Source: Chitinophagaceae bacterium
GTDB taxonomy: Bacteria; Bacteroidota; Bacteroidia; Chitinophagales; Chitinophagaceae
Length of the DNA: 34,668 nucleotides
NCBI GenBank assembly: GCA_947468255.1
Contig: CANIMM010000002.1
Span: 1 to 34,668, forward strand
Direction of reading: 5' to 3'
Shown: positions 15,527 through 24,279 of the stretch, one piece after another
Layout of the letters: each line of letters opens with the position of its first letter
Numbering within the stretch: the first letter of the stretch is position 1
Made by a program: the position numbers and the translations under genes
The notes under the pieces: model-generated
What the model was told of the DNA's origin: nothing
The model's input: only the letters and a program-made list of their open reading frames with translations
Database searches by the model: none

Positions 15527-16492
15527 TTATTCACTTACTTCAACTAAGTAGCCGAGTAGCGGTTTGTTATTCACCAGTAGGGTTAGGGGATAAGTATCTT
15601 CCATGTCAAATTTATGGCTGAAGGAAATCACTCCGCCAGTAAATGTGAAATCTACTGTTTTGGTTTTCTTCTTTTTGTTTTCGCCCATTTCAAGGGATAC
15701 GATTTCTATCGCACTGCTGGAATTGATTTTTACACTAAATGATACCGGCTTGCTGAGCTTTGTTTTAATGAAGCCATTCTCGGGTGCAAATTTGCCGAGT
15801 TGGTATTCGTAAGCGGCATTTTTCACCAAGGGCATTGAAAAAAAAGAGCTCTCCGTTTTTGGTCCTGCTCCTAGCATCCAGGCACTATTGTCAGGAAAAT
15901 GCTGGAAGTTAAAAATAGTTTTATCCGAAAAAAAGTAATCAGCATTGAAGGCCTTCGTAAATTTGGTCTTTTTATCATCGCTATACCCACTGCCCCAAGT
16001 TGGGTCTACATAATACCAAGAATCAGGGCTTTGACCCAGCTGTACAACCGCCCATGTATGGTTCAGCCCATCGGGCTTTTCTGTGATCTGTTCCGTAGTG
16101 TTTTTCGCATATCCGTCTACGGTAAGGCAACGTATTTTTACCACACTACACATGTCTTGAAACAATCCTGCAAATCCGGCAGCGGTAGCTTTTCTTGATT
16201 TTAAAACTAGATCGGTATTTGTTTTTTCATTGTCATTATTTTTACCAGCCTTTACATCGTAATTTATATTGTAGGCAATCCAGTCAAAAATTGCCCTTAC
16301 TTTATCCTTTGGATTGGGAAATTTTTTGGTTACAATATAACTGATGGTCCCCATATTGAGTGTGTCCAATGACCCCAGCGTTTTCACATAGTTATCTACA
16401 ACGGAAAAGTCATCATTAGTAGTCTGTGCATCAGCTTGAATGCCCAGTGCCATTATGAATAGGGCCAATAGAAACCTATGTAAATAGTTCAT
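15527..16492 (-). CDS. Secreted transglutaminase-like protein lacking the catalytic cysteine
   Basis: 321 residues from the ATG at 16492 (a TTG at 16516 would add eight). Signal peptide ends GIQADAQ. Residues ~60-170 show the transglutaminase-core pattern: VRAIFDWIAYNINYD, then RKATAAGFAGLF where the usual motif has Cys at the position of Ala104, then LNHTWAVVQL (His145) and WYYVDPTWGSG (Asp163). Two of the three triad residues are present and the nucleophile is not, so it is probably not a protease or crosslinker; it may bind peptides or proteins. The C-terminal ~130 residues look beta-rich. It lies 39 bp after a parvulin gene, likely one transcript. Confidence 0.8.
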   Translation of the reverse strand: MNYLHRFLLALFIMALGIQADAQTTNDDFSVVDNYVKTLGSLDTLNMGTISYIVTKKFPNPKDKVRAIFDWIAYNINYDVKAGKNNDNEKTNTDLVLKSRKATAAGFAGLFQDMCSVVKIRCLTVDGYAKNTTEQITEKPDGLNHTWAVVQLGQSPDSWYYVDPTWGSGYSDDKKTKFTKAFNADYFFSDKTIFNFQHFPDNSAWMLGAGPKTESSFFSMPLVKNAAYEYQLGKFAPENGFIKTKLSKPVSFSVKINSSSAIEIVSLEMGENKKKKTKTVDFTFTGGVISFSHKFDMEDTYPLTLLVNNKPLLGYLVEVSE

Positions 16493-16531
16493 AAAAAAAT
16501 AATTTATTAGTTTCAAAACGAGGCTTATTTT

Positions 16532-17161
16532 TTATAAAACCACCCTTAGTAAAAGTGCAAATCCATTGTCATTTTTGGGATTGTCACTAATGACAACCAC
16601 ATGTAAACCCGCCGGGGTCCATACCTTAAACAGGTCTCCCTTTTTGTGCTTTGCGATTGCTTCATCGAGTTGGGGCAACATAGCGCCGCGGATAAACCAG
16701 CCCAAGTCCCCACCTTTTAAAGCAGAATAATGATCCACGCTATAGGTATTTGCCATTGCGGAAAATGTGCTGCTGTTCGATTTAATTCTTTTTATAATGT
16801 TACTGGCCAAGGAATCGGCGAATTTTTTACTAAATGTAGCAGTGTCGATCAGGATATGGCTCACATGGTAAAATGTATTGGGAACTTTTGCAAGCACCTT
16901 GATTAAATAGTTGGCACCTTTAAATGGACCATACACTTTGCCAATTTTACCATTGTATGCAAGGCTGTCGGAAATGCCCCTGAAAGAAGTGGTACTTACC
17001 ACAGTTACTGTATCAATTGTATACTTTTTTTTAAGCTTGTACTTTACGTAACCGATTGGATCACGGGTGGTGTCCAGTTCTTTTTTAATTTGATTAATAG
17101 ATTGACTTTTGACAAGCATAGTCATCATCAGTAGGAAGGCAAAAGAGAGTGCTTTTTTCAA
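16532..17161 (-). CDS. Periplasmic parvulin-type peptidyl-prolyl isomerase
   Basis: 209 residues with a signal peptide (about 1-19, ending LVKSQ). The parvulin domain occupies roughly residues 95-200: FYHVSHILIDT, FADSLASNIIKRIKS, FSAMANTYSVD, KGGDLGWFIRGAMLPQLDEAI and WTPAGLHVVVISD. It accelerates proline cis-trans isomerisation in exported proteins and acts as a chaperone. The N-terminal ~70 residues are not recognised. It is the first gene of a probable two-gene unit with the transglutaminase-like gene. Confidence 0.88.
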   Translation of the reverse strand: MKKALSFAFLLMMTMLVKSQSINQIKKELDTTRDPIGYVKYKLKKKYTIDTVTVVSTTSFRGISDSLAYNGKIGKVYGPFKGANYLIKVLAKVPNTFYHVSHILIDTATFSKKFADSLASNIIKRIKSNSSTFSAMANTYSVDHYSALKGGDLGWFIRGAMLPQLDEAIAKHKKGDLFKVWTPAGLHVVVISDNPKNDNGFALLLRVVL

Positions 17162-17549
17162 TGGTTTATTTTTTACAAATATACAATGCGTATTGAGGAA
17201 ATGATTGAGATATGGAATTCCTTTTGCGTAGACCTTGGTAATCGGTTAAATGCAGGAAACCCTATTCATTTTTCAGTAGACTGTTTTTATACAGGGAATT
17301 CTTTTATATAATCCAACGCTGTTGCAAAGAATCAACTATTTTTCTTTCAACGGGCATAAATAATCACTAATGCCTACAATAGTAGGTAATTGGCTTAATT
17401 ATTGCTATTTTACTGCTCAACAAGATGTAGAAAGCATTCAACTTGCAATTTTTCAGCTGATTCCGTATTACTGTAAGATATTACAATTCTTTACCTGTTT
17501 CATTCAATCAAGATTAAATACCCTCTTAGTGGGGTCAAAATAACAATTT
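17162..17549. other. Divergent intergenic region before glmS
   Basis: 388 bases between the parvulin gene (-) and glmS (+). I see no coding frame and no RNA gene. There is a small hairpin CCTAC-AATA-GTAGG at 17373-17386 and a TAnnTTTG-type box for the minus strand (listed separately). There is no sign of a glmS ribozyme. Confidence 0.5.
17176..17183 (-). promoter_or_regulatory. Possible -7 box of the parvulin gene
   Basis: On the minus strand this reads TATATTTG, an exact match to the Bacteroidota TAnnTTTG box. It is only about 15 bases before the ATG, so the leader would be very short. No clear TTG at the -33 position is visible, hence low confidence. Confidence 0.3.
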
Positions 17550-19385
17550 ATGTGTGGAATAGTTGGATACACTGGATACAGGGAAGCTTACCCGGTAGTG
17601 ATAAAAGGGCTAAAAAGATTGGAATATAGAGGATACGACAGTGCAGGGGTAGCATTACTCAACGGCGGATTAAAAGTGTATAAAAAGCAGGGTCGAGTAG
17701 CTGAACTCGAAGAATTCATTGTAGGCAAGGACCTTCATTCCCATATTGGCATTGGGCATACCCGCTGGGCCACCCATGGCGAACCTAGTGACCGAAATGC
17801 GCATCCGCATACAAGTGCCAAGGGCAAACTAGCCATGATTCACAACGGAATTATTGAAAACTACGCGCAGATAAAAAAAGAACTACTCAACAAGGGATAC
17901 CTATTTACCAGCGACACCGACACCGAAGTGCTCTTGAACTTCATTGAAGACATCAAAGTAAACAATGAGTGCAATCTTGAAGAAGCTGTAAGGATTGCAT
18001 TAAAAAGAATTTCTGGTGCCTATTGTATTTTACTAATTGATGAGTCCGATCCCGAAACAATCATTGCTGCAAGAAAAGGAAGTCCACTAGTAATTGGTGT
18101 TGGAAAAGGAGAACATTTTTTGGGTAGTGATGCTTCCCCCATGCTGGAGTACACCAAGGAAGTAGTATATGTAAATGATTACGAGCTCGCCATCGTGAGG
18201 CCGGATGAATTAATCCTTAAAAATCTAGGCAATGAAAAAATAACACCCTTTGTGACAAAATTGGATATGGAACTTGCTGCAATTGAAAAGGGCGGATATG
18301 ACCACTTTATGCTGAAGGAAATATTTGAACAACCCAGCAGCATTCATGATTGCTTACGAGGAAGGCTAGACGCTTCTGCCGGCACCATCACCATGAGTGG
18401 TATTGAACAGAACATTGAAGCATTTAAATCTGCCAGCCGCATCATTATTGTTGCTTGTGGTACTAGTTGGCACGCAGGGTTGGTGGCAGAATATATTATA
18501 GAAGAACTTTGCAGGATACCAGTGGAAGTGGAGTATGCATCCGAGTTCAGGTACAGAAATCCAGTGGTCAATAAAGGTGATATTATAATTGCAATTTCCC
18601 AAAGTGGCGAAACGGCAGATACGTTGGTTGCTATTGAACGTGCCAAAGAACAGGGAGCAATTATTTTTGGAATTGTAAATGCCGTAGGGTCTTCCATTGC
18701 AAGGATTAGTAATGGTGGCGCTTATACCCATGCAGGTCCAGAAATTGGCGTAGCCTCCACCAAAGCCTTTACTGGGCAGCTTGCTGTGCTTACAATGATG
18801 GCATTAAAGATTGCCAAGAAAAAGAGCAGCATCACAGATGAAAGATATACCCAACTATTATTTGAACTAGAAGCGGTACCAGAAAAAGTGGATGCCTTAC
18901 TGAAAAATGCAGGAAAAATAAAAGCAATAGCCGAAAAATATAAAGACGCTACGGATGCCTTATTTTTAGGCAGAGGGTATAATTTCCCCATTGCATTAGA
19001 AGGGGCATTAAAACTAAAAGAAATTAGTTACATACATGCAGAAGGTTACCCTGCAGCTGAAATGAAACATGGTCCCATTGCACTGGTGACAGATACTTTA
19101 CCCGTAGTTTTCGTTGCAACAAAAGATAGTTACCACGAAAAAATTGTAAGCAATATCCAGGAAATAAAAGCTAGAAAAGGATTGGTGATCGCCATCATTA
19201 CCGAAGGCGATGAGGTGATTGCGGCATTAGCAAATGATGTGTTTTTTGTTCCGCCGGCAGATGAAATGATCGCACCTATGCTTAGCTGTGTTCCTTTGCA
19301 ACTGTTGTCCTATTATATGGGTATTACTCGCGGAGTGGATGTGGACAAGCCGAGAAATCTGGCTAAAAGCGTAACCGTGGAATAA
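17550..19385 (+). CDS. glmS: Glutamine-fructose-6-phosphate aminotransferase (isomerising)
   Basis: 611 residues, full length. Makes glucosamine-6-phosphate, the entry step to UDP-GlcNAc for peptidoglycan and LPS, in the cytoplasm. The N-terminal glutaminase starts MCGIVGYTGY with Cys2 as nucleophile after Met removal and has HTRWATHGEPSDRNAHPH. Two SIS domains follow: ACGTSWHAG, ISQSGETADT and STKAFTGQ in the first, GRGYNFPIALEGALKLKE and the invariant C-terminal PRNLAKSVTVE in the second. The DUF4954 gene follows after 108 bp on the same strand. Confidence 0.98.
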   Translation: MCGIVGYTGYREAYPVVIKGLKRLEYRGYDSAGVALLNGGLKVYKKQGRVAELEEFIVGKDLHSHIGIGHTRWATHGEPSDRNAHPHTSAKGKLAMIHNGIIENYAQIKKELLNKGYLFTSDTDTEVLLNFIEDIKVNNECNLEEAVRIALKRISGAYCILLIDESDPETIIAARKGSPLVIGVGKGEHFLGSDASPMLEYTKEVVYVNDYELAIVRPDELILKNLGNEKITPFVTKLDMELAAIEKGGYDHFMLKEIFEQPSSIHDCLRGRLDASAGTITMSGIEQNIEAFKSASRIIIVACGTSWHAGLVAEYIIEELCRIPVEVEYASEFRYRNPVVNKGDIIIAISQSGETADTLVAIERAKEQGAIIFGIVNAVGSSIARISNGGAYTHAGPEIGVASTKAFTGQLAVLTMMALKIAKKKSSITDERYTQLLFELEAVPEKVDALLKNAGKIKAIAEKYKDATDALFLGRGYNFPIALEGALKLKEISYIHAEGYPAAEMKHGPIALVTDTLPVVFVATKDSYHEKIVSNIQEIKARKGLVIAIITEGDEVIAALANDVFFVPPADEMIAPMLSCVPLQLLSYYMGITRGVDVDKPRNLAKSVTVE

Positions 19386-19493
19386 TCAAGGCCCGATCTT
19401 TATCCGTATTTAAATTTTACCAACAACAAAACAACTGCAATTTAAAACAGTTTTTAGTTTTTAATTTTCAGTGAATCAATTACTCTTTACCCC

Positions 19494-21608
19494 ATGAACA
19501 TCATCACCAAACATCCAGTAAACAATCTTGGCTACAATTTTGTGGAAGAAAAATATATCCCAAAAGGTAAGGACGAATATTATCTTAGGTACTTACAGAA
19601 TCCCAACTGCAGTGGATATCGAAAATTAACGGCAAATGAAATAGAGGTGCTGGTTCGGAATCGAAACACTTCCGACGATTGGAATAAAATATTTGTATCC
19701 TCCGCCTTTAATCCGGAGTTGGTAAAGAACTGCAAATTTTACGGTTTGATTCGGATTGGAAAGCTGGAGGCTTTTTACCTTGAATTTCATAATTTCAAAT
19801 TACCCGTTGGGCTCTACAATAGTACCATTATCAGTTGTGATTTTGGTAACAATGTATGTATTGAAAATGTGAATTCGCTCAGCCATTATATTATTGGAAA
19901 CGAGGTAATGATTGCCAATGTGAATGAAATGGCTACCACCGAAAAGGCTAAATTCGGCAATGGGGTTATTTTTAAGGGCGAAGATGAAAATATTCGCGTG
20001 TGGATGGAACTCTGCAATGAAAATGGGGGAAGAAGAGTTATTCCATTTGATGGCATGCTTGCCGGAGATGCCTATTTGTGGAGTAAATTCAGGGATCAAG
20101 AACAGCTGATGAATAAATTCAAGGAGTTTACAGACAACCGATTTGTACCACAAAGGGGTCGTTATGGAACGATTGGTGACCGCACCGTTATTAAAAACTG
20201 CAAAATTATTAAAGATGTTTTGATCGGCACCGATGCCTATTTAAAAGGAGCCAATAAATTAAAGAATCTTACCATCAACAGCGATGAAAATCGCACCTCC
20301 CAAATTGGTGAAGGCTGCGAATTGGTAAATGGGATTATTGGATATGGATGCAGGATTTTTTATGGCGTAAAAGCAGTACGATTTGTTATGGCTGCCCATT
20401 CACAATTGAAATATGGTGCAAGACTTATCAATTCCTACCTTGGCAACAACTCTACCATCTCCTGTTGCGAGGTGTTGAATTCACTCATTTTTCCTGCACA
20501 TGAACAGCATCATAACAATTCATTTTTGTGCGCCTCTCTATTAATGGGTCAAAGCAATATGGCTGCAGGAGCTACCATTGGGAGCAACCACAACAGTAGA
20601 AGTGCAGATGGAGAACTCATTGCTGGCCGGGGTTTTTGGCCGGGCTTATGTGTAAGCTTGAAGCACAATTCCAAATTTGCATCTTTCACCATCATTGCCA
20701 AAGGCGACTTTCCGGCGGAATTAAATATCCCCGTACCCTTTAGTTTGGTTAGCAATGATGTAAGCAATAACCAGCTGGTGGTGATGCCTGCCTATTGGTT
20801 CATGTATAATATGTATGCCTTGGAAAGGAATGCCCATAAATATGTGGACCGAGACAAAAGGACCACTAGGGCACAGTTAATAGAATATAATTATTTGGCG
20901 CCAGATACCATTAATGAAATTTTTACATCGCTTAGCCATTTACAAAAATTACAACCCAATGAAAAGGGAATTGCAAACACAAAAGGATGGGAAAACAATT
21001 CCCGTAATACGATTGTGTTAAAAGTCCCTCAATCCATTGCCATCTTTACCGAATTGGTACAATATTATGCTGCCACAGAATTTTTACGACATATCCAACA
21101 AAACAAGTTCAGCAGTTTTGATGAATTCAAGAAAAGTCTGTCCGCCAAAATTCAACGAAGCGAATGGATGAATATCGGAGGGCAACTGATTCAGCAAATA
21201 GCTGTTGAAAAATTGCAATCCAATATCGTTCACCAAAAAGTAAAAAGCTGGAATGAGGTACATGCGTTTTATGCGGAGCAAAGCGCTACCTATTTTACCG
21301 ATAAACTCAACCATGCCTATACCGCCCTGTTGGAAATACAGACTATTACTCCTAAGCAATTTACCCCAGCATTTTTTAATCAATTACTTGAAAACTCAGT
21401 TGCCACCCGTGAATGGATGTGCAAGGGGATCTATGAATCCAGAGCAAAAGACTACCGAAATCCATTTCGAAAAATGGCGTATAGCAATAGCAAAGAAATG
21501 AACCAGGTAGTGGGTCGCCTCGAAGACAATAGTTTTATCCAAGAACAAATGGGGCAATTGGAAGAATTAAAAAAACAAGTGAAGTCGGTAAAAAGAAAGC
21601 TAAAGTAA
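19494..21608 (+). CDS. DUF4954-family protein with left-handed beta-helix region
   Basis: 704 residues, no signal peptide. The middle (about residues 90-430) carries hexapeptide-like turns of a left-handed beta-helix: TIISCDFGNNVCIENV, GDRTVIKNCKIIKDVLIG, SQIGEGCELVNGIIGYG, YGARLINSYLGNNSTIS and GATIGSNHNSRSADGE. This is the fold of GlmU/LpxA-type acyl- and nucleotidyl-transferases. The last ~270 residues are helical, ending in a lysine-rich coil (QLEELKKQVKSVKRKLK). It matches the Bacteroidota DUF4954 family, whose activity I do not know. Its position after glmS hints at a link to amino-sugar or surface-glycan synthesis, which is inference only. Confidence 0.82.
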   Translation: MNIITKHPVNNLGYNFVEEKYIPKGKDEYYLRYLQNPNCSGYRKLTANEIEVLVRNRNTSDDWNKIFVSSAFNPELVKNCKFYGLIRIGKLEAFYLEFHNFKLPVGLYNSTIISCDFGNNVCIENVNSLSHYIIGNEVMIANVNEMATTEKAKFGNGVIFKGEDENIRVWMELCNENGGRRVIPFDGMLAGDAYLWSKFRDQEQLMNKFKEFTDNRFVPQRGRYGTIGDRTVIKNCKIIKDVLIGTDAYLKGANKLKNLTINSDENRTSQIGEGCELVNGIIGYGCRIFYGVKAVRFVMAAHSQLKYGARLINSYLGNNSTISCCEVLNSLIFPAHEQHHNNSFLCASLLMGQSNMAAGATIGSNHNSRSADGELIAGRGFWPGLCVSLKHNSKFASFTIIAKGDFPAELNIPVPFSLVSNDVSNNQLVVMPAYWFMYNMYALERNAHKYVDRDKRTTRAQLIEYNYLAPDTINEIFTSLSHLQKLQPNEKGIANTKGWENNSRNTIVLKVPQSIAIFTELVQYYAATEFLRHIQQNKFSSFDEFKKSLSAKIQRSEWMNIGGQLIQQIAVEKLQSNIVHQKVKSWNEVHAFYAEQSATYFTDKLNHAYTALLEIQTITPKQFTPAFFNQLLENSVATREWMCKGIYESRAKDYRNPFRKMAYSNSKEMNQVVGRLEDNSFIQEQMGQLEELKKQVKSVKRKLK

Positions 21609-21636
21609 TTGTGGATGCTTTGCTGTTTAATTTTTC

Positions 21637-22509
21637 CTATCCAGTCATATATTTTTTTCGATAAGCTTTTGGAGTTAGTCCAACCGTTTTTTTAAATTGT
21701 CGAAAAAAATTCGAGGCATTGTTGAATCCTGTTTCAGTGCTAATGGATTCAATGGTTAACTGGTTATTTTCAATTAAAAATTTACAGGCATAACTGATTC
21801 TGATTTCTGATAAAAAATCAGTGTAAGTTTTATTGGTCATCATTTTGAAATACCTACAAAAAGAGGTAATACTCAAGCAGCTCAAGGAGGCAATTTCTGC
21901 TAGGCTTATTTTGTTCATGTAATTTTTAAGGGTATAGGTATATATCTGGTTGAGGCGATCAGTTTCTAACTGATTGGACTGGTAGAAGGCGTGGGAATTA
22001 GTAATGGGCTCGTATTCATTTGTTTCTGCTAGCGTACTTAGTATTGATATAAAAAGTGATATCCTTTGAAGATTCTCAGCTTCATAAGCAGCTTCTAATA
22101 AAGCTAAGAGCTTCCACTTCGTATCACCATAAATTAATAAGCCATTTTTTGCTTTTTTAATCAGTTGTGTTAATTGATAAGCTTCAGGCAGCGATAGGAA
22201 TTCTGGCCCCAAGCAATTGGGTAGAAAATGCATTACGGTGGTCTCTACTTCTAATTTAGATTGCGGAAGTAAGTAGGCATCGTGCGATTTCCAAGTATGG
22301 GGAAGGTTTTCGCCTAAAAGCAACATTTCGTCTGAGTAAAAGTTGCTAATATTATCTCCAATAAATCGAAGGCCTTCTCCCTTTTTTATATAATGCAATT
22401 CCAGCTCTGGATGATAGTGCCATGTATCTTCAAAATTGGCGGAAACATCTTTACGCAAACTGAAAGAGTTTTCCAGTTTTTTGGGAACCTTGTGATAATG
22501 TGGTTTCAT
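21637..22509 (-). CDS. AraC-family transcriptional regulator
   Basis: 290 residues. The N-terminal half is a cupin-like sensor (WHYHPELELHYIKKGEGLRF, then LLLGENLPHTW). The C-terminal ~100 residues hold the two AraC helix-turn-helix units: ISLAEIASLSCLSITSFCRYFKMMT... and ESISTETGFNNASNFFRQFKK, closing with the typical GLTPKAYRKKY. It is divergent from the symporter and lyase genes and so is the likely ligand-responsive regulator of that pair. Cupin-type AraC proteins usually sense a sugar or similar small molecule. Confidence 0.93.
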   Translation of the reverse strand: MKPHYHKVPKKLENSFSLRKDVSANFEDTWHYHPELELHYIKKGEGLRFIGDNISNFYSDEMLLLGENLPHTWKSHDAYLLPQSKLEVETTVMHFLPNCLGPEFLSLPEAYQLTQLIKKAKNGLLIYGDTKWKLLALLEAAYEAENLQRISLFISILSTLAETNEYEPITNSHAFYQSNQLETDRLNQIYTYTLKNYMNKISLAEIASLSCLSITSFCRYFKMMTNKTYTDFLSEIRISYACKFLIENNQLTIESISTETGFNNASNFFRQFKKTVGLTPKAYRKKYMTG

Positions 22510-22555
22510 GTAATTTTTGAATAATTAACCTAAAATAAGGCTTTAATTGCTATTA

Positions 22556-22586
22556 TTTATCATTTAAATGGACAATTAATGATAAA
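22556..22586. promoter_or_regulatory. Candidate operator in the AraC/symporter divergent region
   Basis: A perfect 9-bp inverted repeat TTTATCATT ... AATGATAAA with a 13-bp spacer, so half-site centres lie 22 bp (two helix turns) apart. It is placed between the two divergent starts. AraC proteins often bind direct repeats, so assignment to this regulator is tentative. Confidence 0.35.
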
Positions 22587-22705
22587 ATAGTACATATTTT
22601 AGAAAATAATCTTCAGTTATCTGTGCGCAATTAAGAATATTTTTATTGTCTAATTATATTCATCATTTAGGAACTGCTTGCCACAGATACTGTAATTGTA
22701 CTTAT

Positions 22706-24274
22706 ATGCAAAACCTTCCATTAATTGATTTGTCCATTGTATTCATTTACCTCTTTGGTATGATTGGAATTGGATATTATTTTTCTAAAAAAAATAAAAA
22801 CACCGAGCAGTTCACCAGTGCTTCTGGGCAAATACCCGGCTGGGCCATTGGTATTTCTATCTATGCCACCTTTTTAAGTAGCAATACTTTTTTAGGTGTT
22901 CCGGGTAAAGCGTTCGGTACCAATTGGAATGCATTTGTTTTCAGTATTTCTATGCCTTTTGCCGCATGGGTAGCAGCTAAATATTTTGTGTCTTTTTATA
23001 GAAATACGGGTGAGATTTCAGCTTATACCAATTTAGAAAAAAGGTTTGGACCCTGGGCTAGAACCTATGCAGTGGTTTGTTTCTTATTAACCCAATTTGC
23101 TAGAATGGGTTCTGTGTTTTTTGGAATGGCACTCACCTTGCAGGCTTTACTGGGTTTTTCAATGTCTTCCATCATGATCGTGATGGGCATTTGTATTATT
23201 ATTTATACTGTGCTTGGCGGAATCGAAGCAGTGATCTGGACAGAAGTAGTGCAGGGGGTACTTAAAACGCTGGGCGCATTATTAATTCTGTTTTTAATTA
23301 TTTGGGAGATCCCTGGTGGCGTAACTGCTATTTATGCAATTGCCAAATCGGAACATAAATTTAGCTTGGGAACCGCAGCTTTCAATTTTAAAGAAAGCAG
23401 TTTTTGGGTAGTGCTTTTTTATGGCTTTTTTATTAATCTCAATAATTTTGGGATGGATCAAAACTATGTCCAACGCTATCATACCGCCATCTCTGATAAG
23501 CAAGCAAGAAAGTCGGTTTGGTTATCCGTTTTTATATATGTCCCTGCCTCCTTGTTGTTTTTTATTATTGGAACATCCTTGTTTGCTTATTATCAAATGA
23601 ATCCGGCTATTGCAGATTCTTTGAAACACGGATTGGCGGTACAAAAATTAGGGGCAAATGCCAGTGCATTGGATATTACCAATTATATGAGCCAACTTAA
23701 GCCTGCAGATTATGCCGATAAAGTGATGCCTCATTTTATGGTAAATAAGGTACCCACTGTTTTTTTAGGATTATTAGTGGCGGCTATATTATCTGCCGCA
23801 ATGAGTACCATTAGTTCAGGCATGAATGCTTCTGCTACTGTTTTTACAAAAGATATTTATAAAAGATATTTTTCACCACAATTATCGGATAAAAAGGAAT
23901 TTGTAATTTTATATTCATCTACTATCATTGTAGGTGCAATTGGGTTAATCGTCGGATTATCTATGATCGGTATCAAAAGTATTTTAGATGTCTGGTGGGA
24001 ATTGTCTGGGATCTTTGCTGGCGGTATGTTAGGGTTGTTTTTATTAGGTTTAATTAGTAAACAAACAAAAAATACAGAAGCCTTAATAGCGGTAATTATC
24101 GGTGTGATTGTGATCGTATGGTTTAGTTTTTCTGATAAACTAGGTCCTGATTTGTCTTATTTAAAAATCGCACTGCACAAAAACATGATCATAGTAGTGG
24201 GCACTTTAACTATTTTCTTGACTGGCATACTATTCACTAAAATCAAACAATTTATCAAAAAAAACAATCAATAA
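22706..24274 (+). CDS. Sodium:solute symporter (SSS family)
   Basis: 522 residues from the ATG at 22706. A TTG at 22646 would add 20 polar residues that do not look like the family N-terminus, so the ATG is chosen. Seen: about 13-14 hydrophobic segments, LSIVFIYLFGMIGIGYYFSK as the first, then TASGQIPGWAIGISIYATFLSS. This is the usual SSS start, in which a small-residue-rich 'discontinuous' helix 1 follows. LAAILSAAMSTISSGMNASATV is the helix-8 sodium-site region with paired Ser/Thr. It imports an organic solute with Na+. The lyase gene begins 5 bp after the stop, so both are one transcript and probably serve one substrate, likely a sugar acid or related compound (inference). Confidence 0.88.
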   Translation: MQNLPLIDLSIVFIYLFGMIGIGYYFSKKNKNTEQFTSASGQIPGWAIGISIYATFLSSNTFLGVPGKAFGTNWNAFVFSISMPFAAWVAAKYFVSFYRNTGEISAYTNLEKRFGPWARTYAVVCFLLTQFARMGSVFFGMALTLQALLGFSMSSIMIVMGICIIIYTVLGGIEAVIWTEVVQGVLKTLGALLILFLIIWEIPGGVTAIYAIAKSEHKFSLGTAAFNFKESSFWVVLFYGFFINLNNFGMDQNYVQRYHTAISDKQARKSVWLSVFIYVPASLLFFIIGTSLFAYYQMNPAIADSLKHGLAVQKLGANASALDITNYMSQLKPADYADKVMPHFMVNKVPTVFLGLLVAAILSAAMSTISSGMNASATVFTKDIYKRYFSPQLSDKKEFVILYSSTIIVGAIGLIVGLSMIGIKSILDVWWELSGIFAGGMLGLFLLGLISKQTKNTEALIAVIIGVIVIVWFSFSDKLGPDLSYLKIALHKNMIIVVGTLTIFLTGILFTKIKQFIKKNNQ

Positions 24275-24279
24275 ATAAG

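Noticed and set aside
17162..17549. glmS ribozyme/riboswitch upstream of glmS
   Set aside because: No sign of the conserved core was seen, and this class is typical of Firmicutes.
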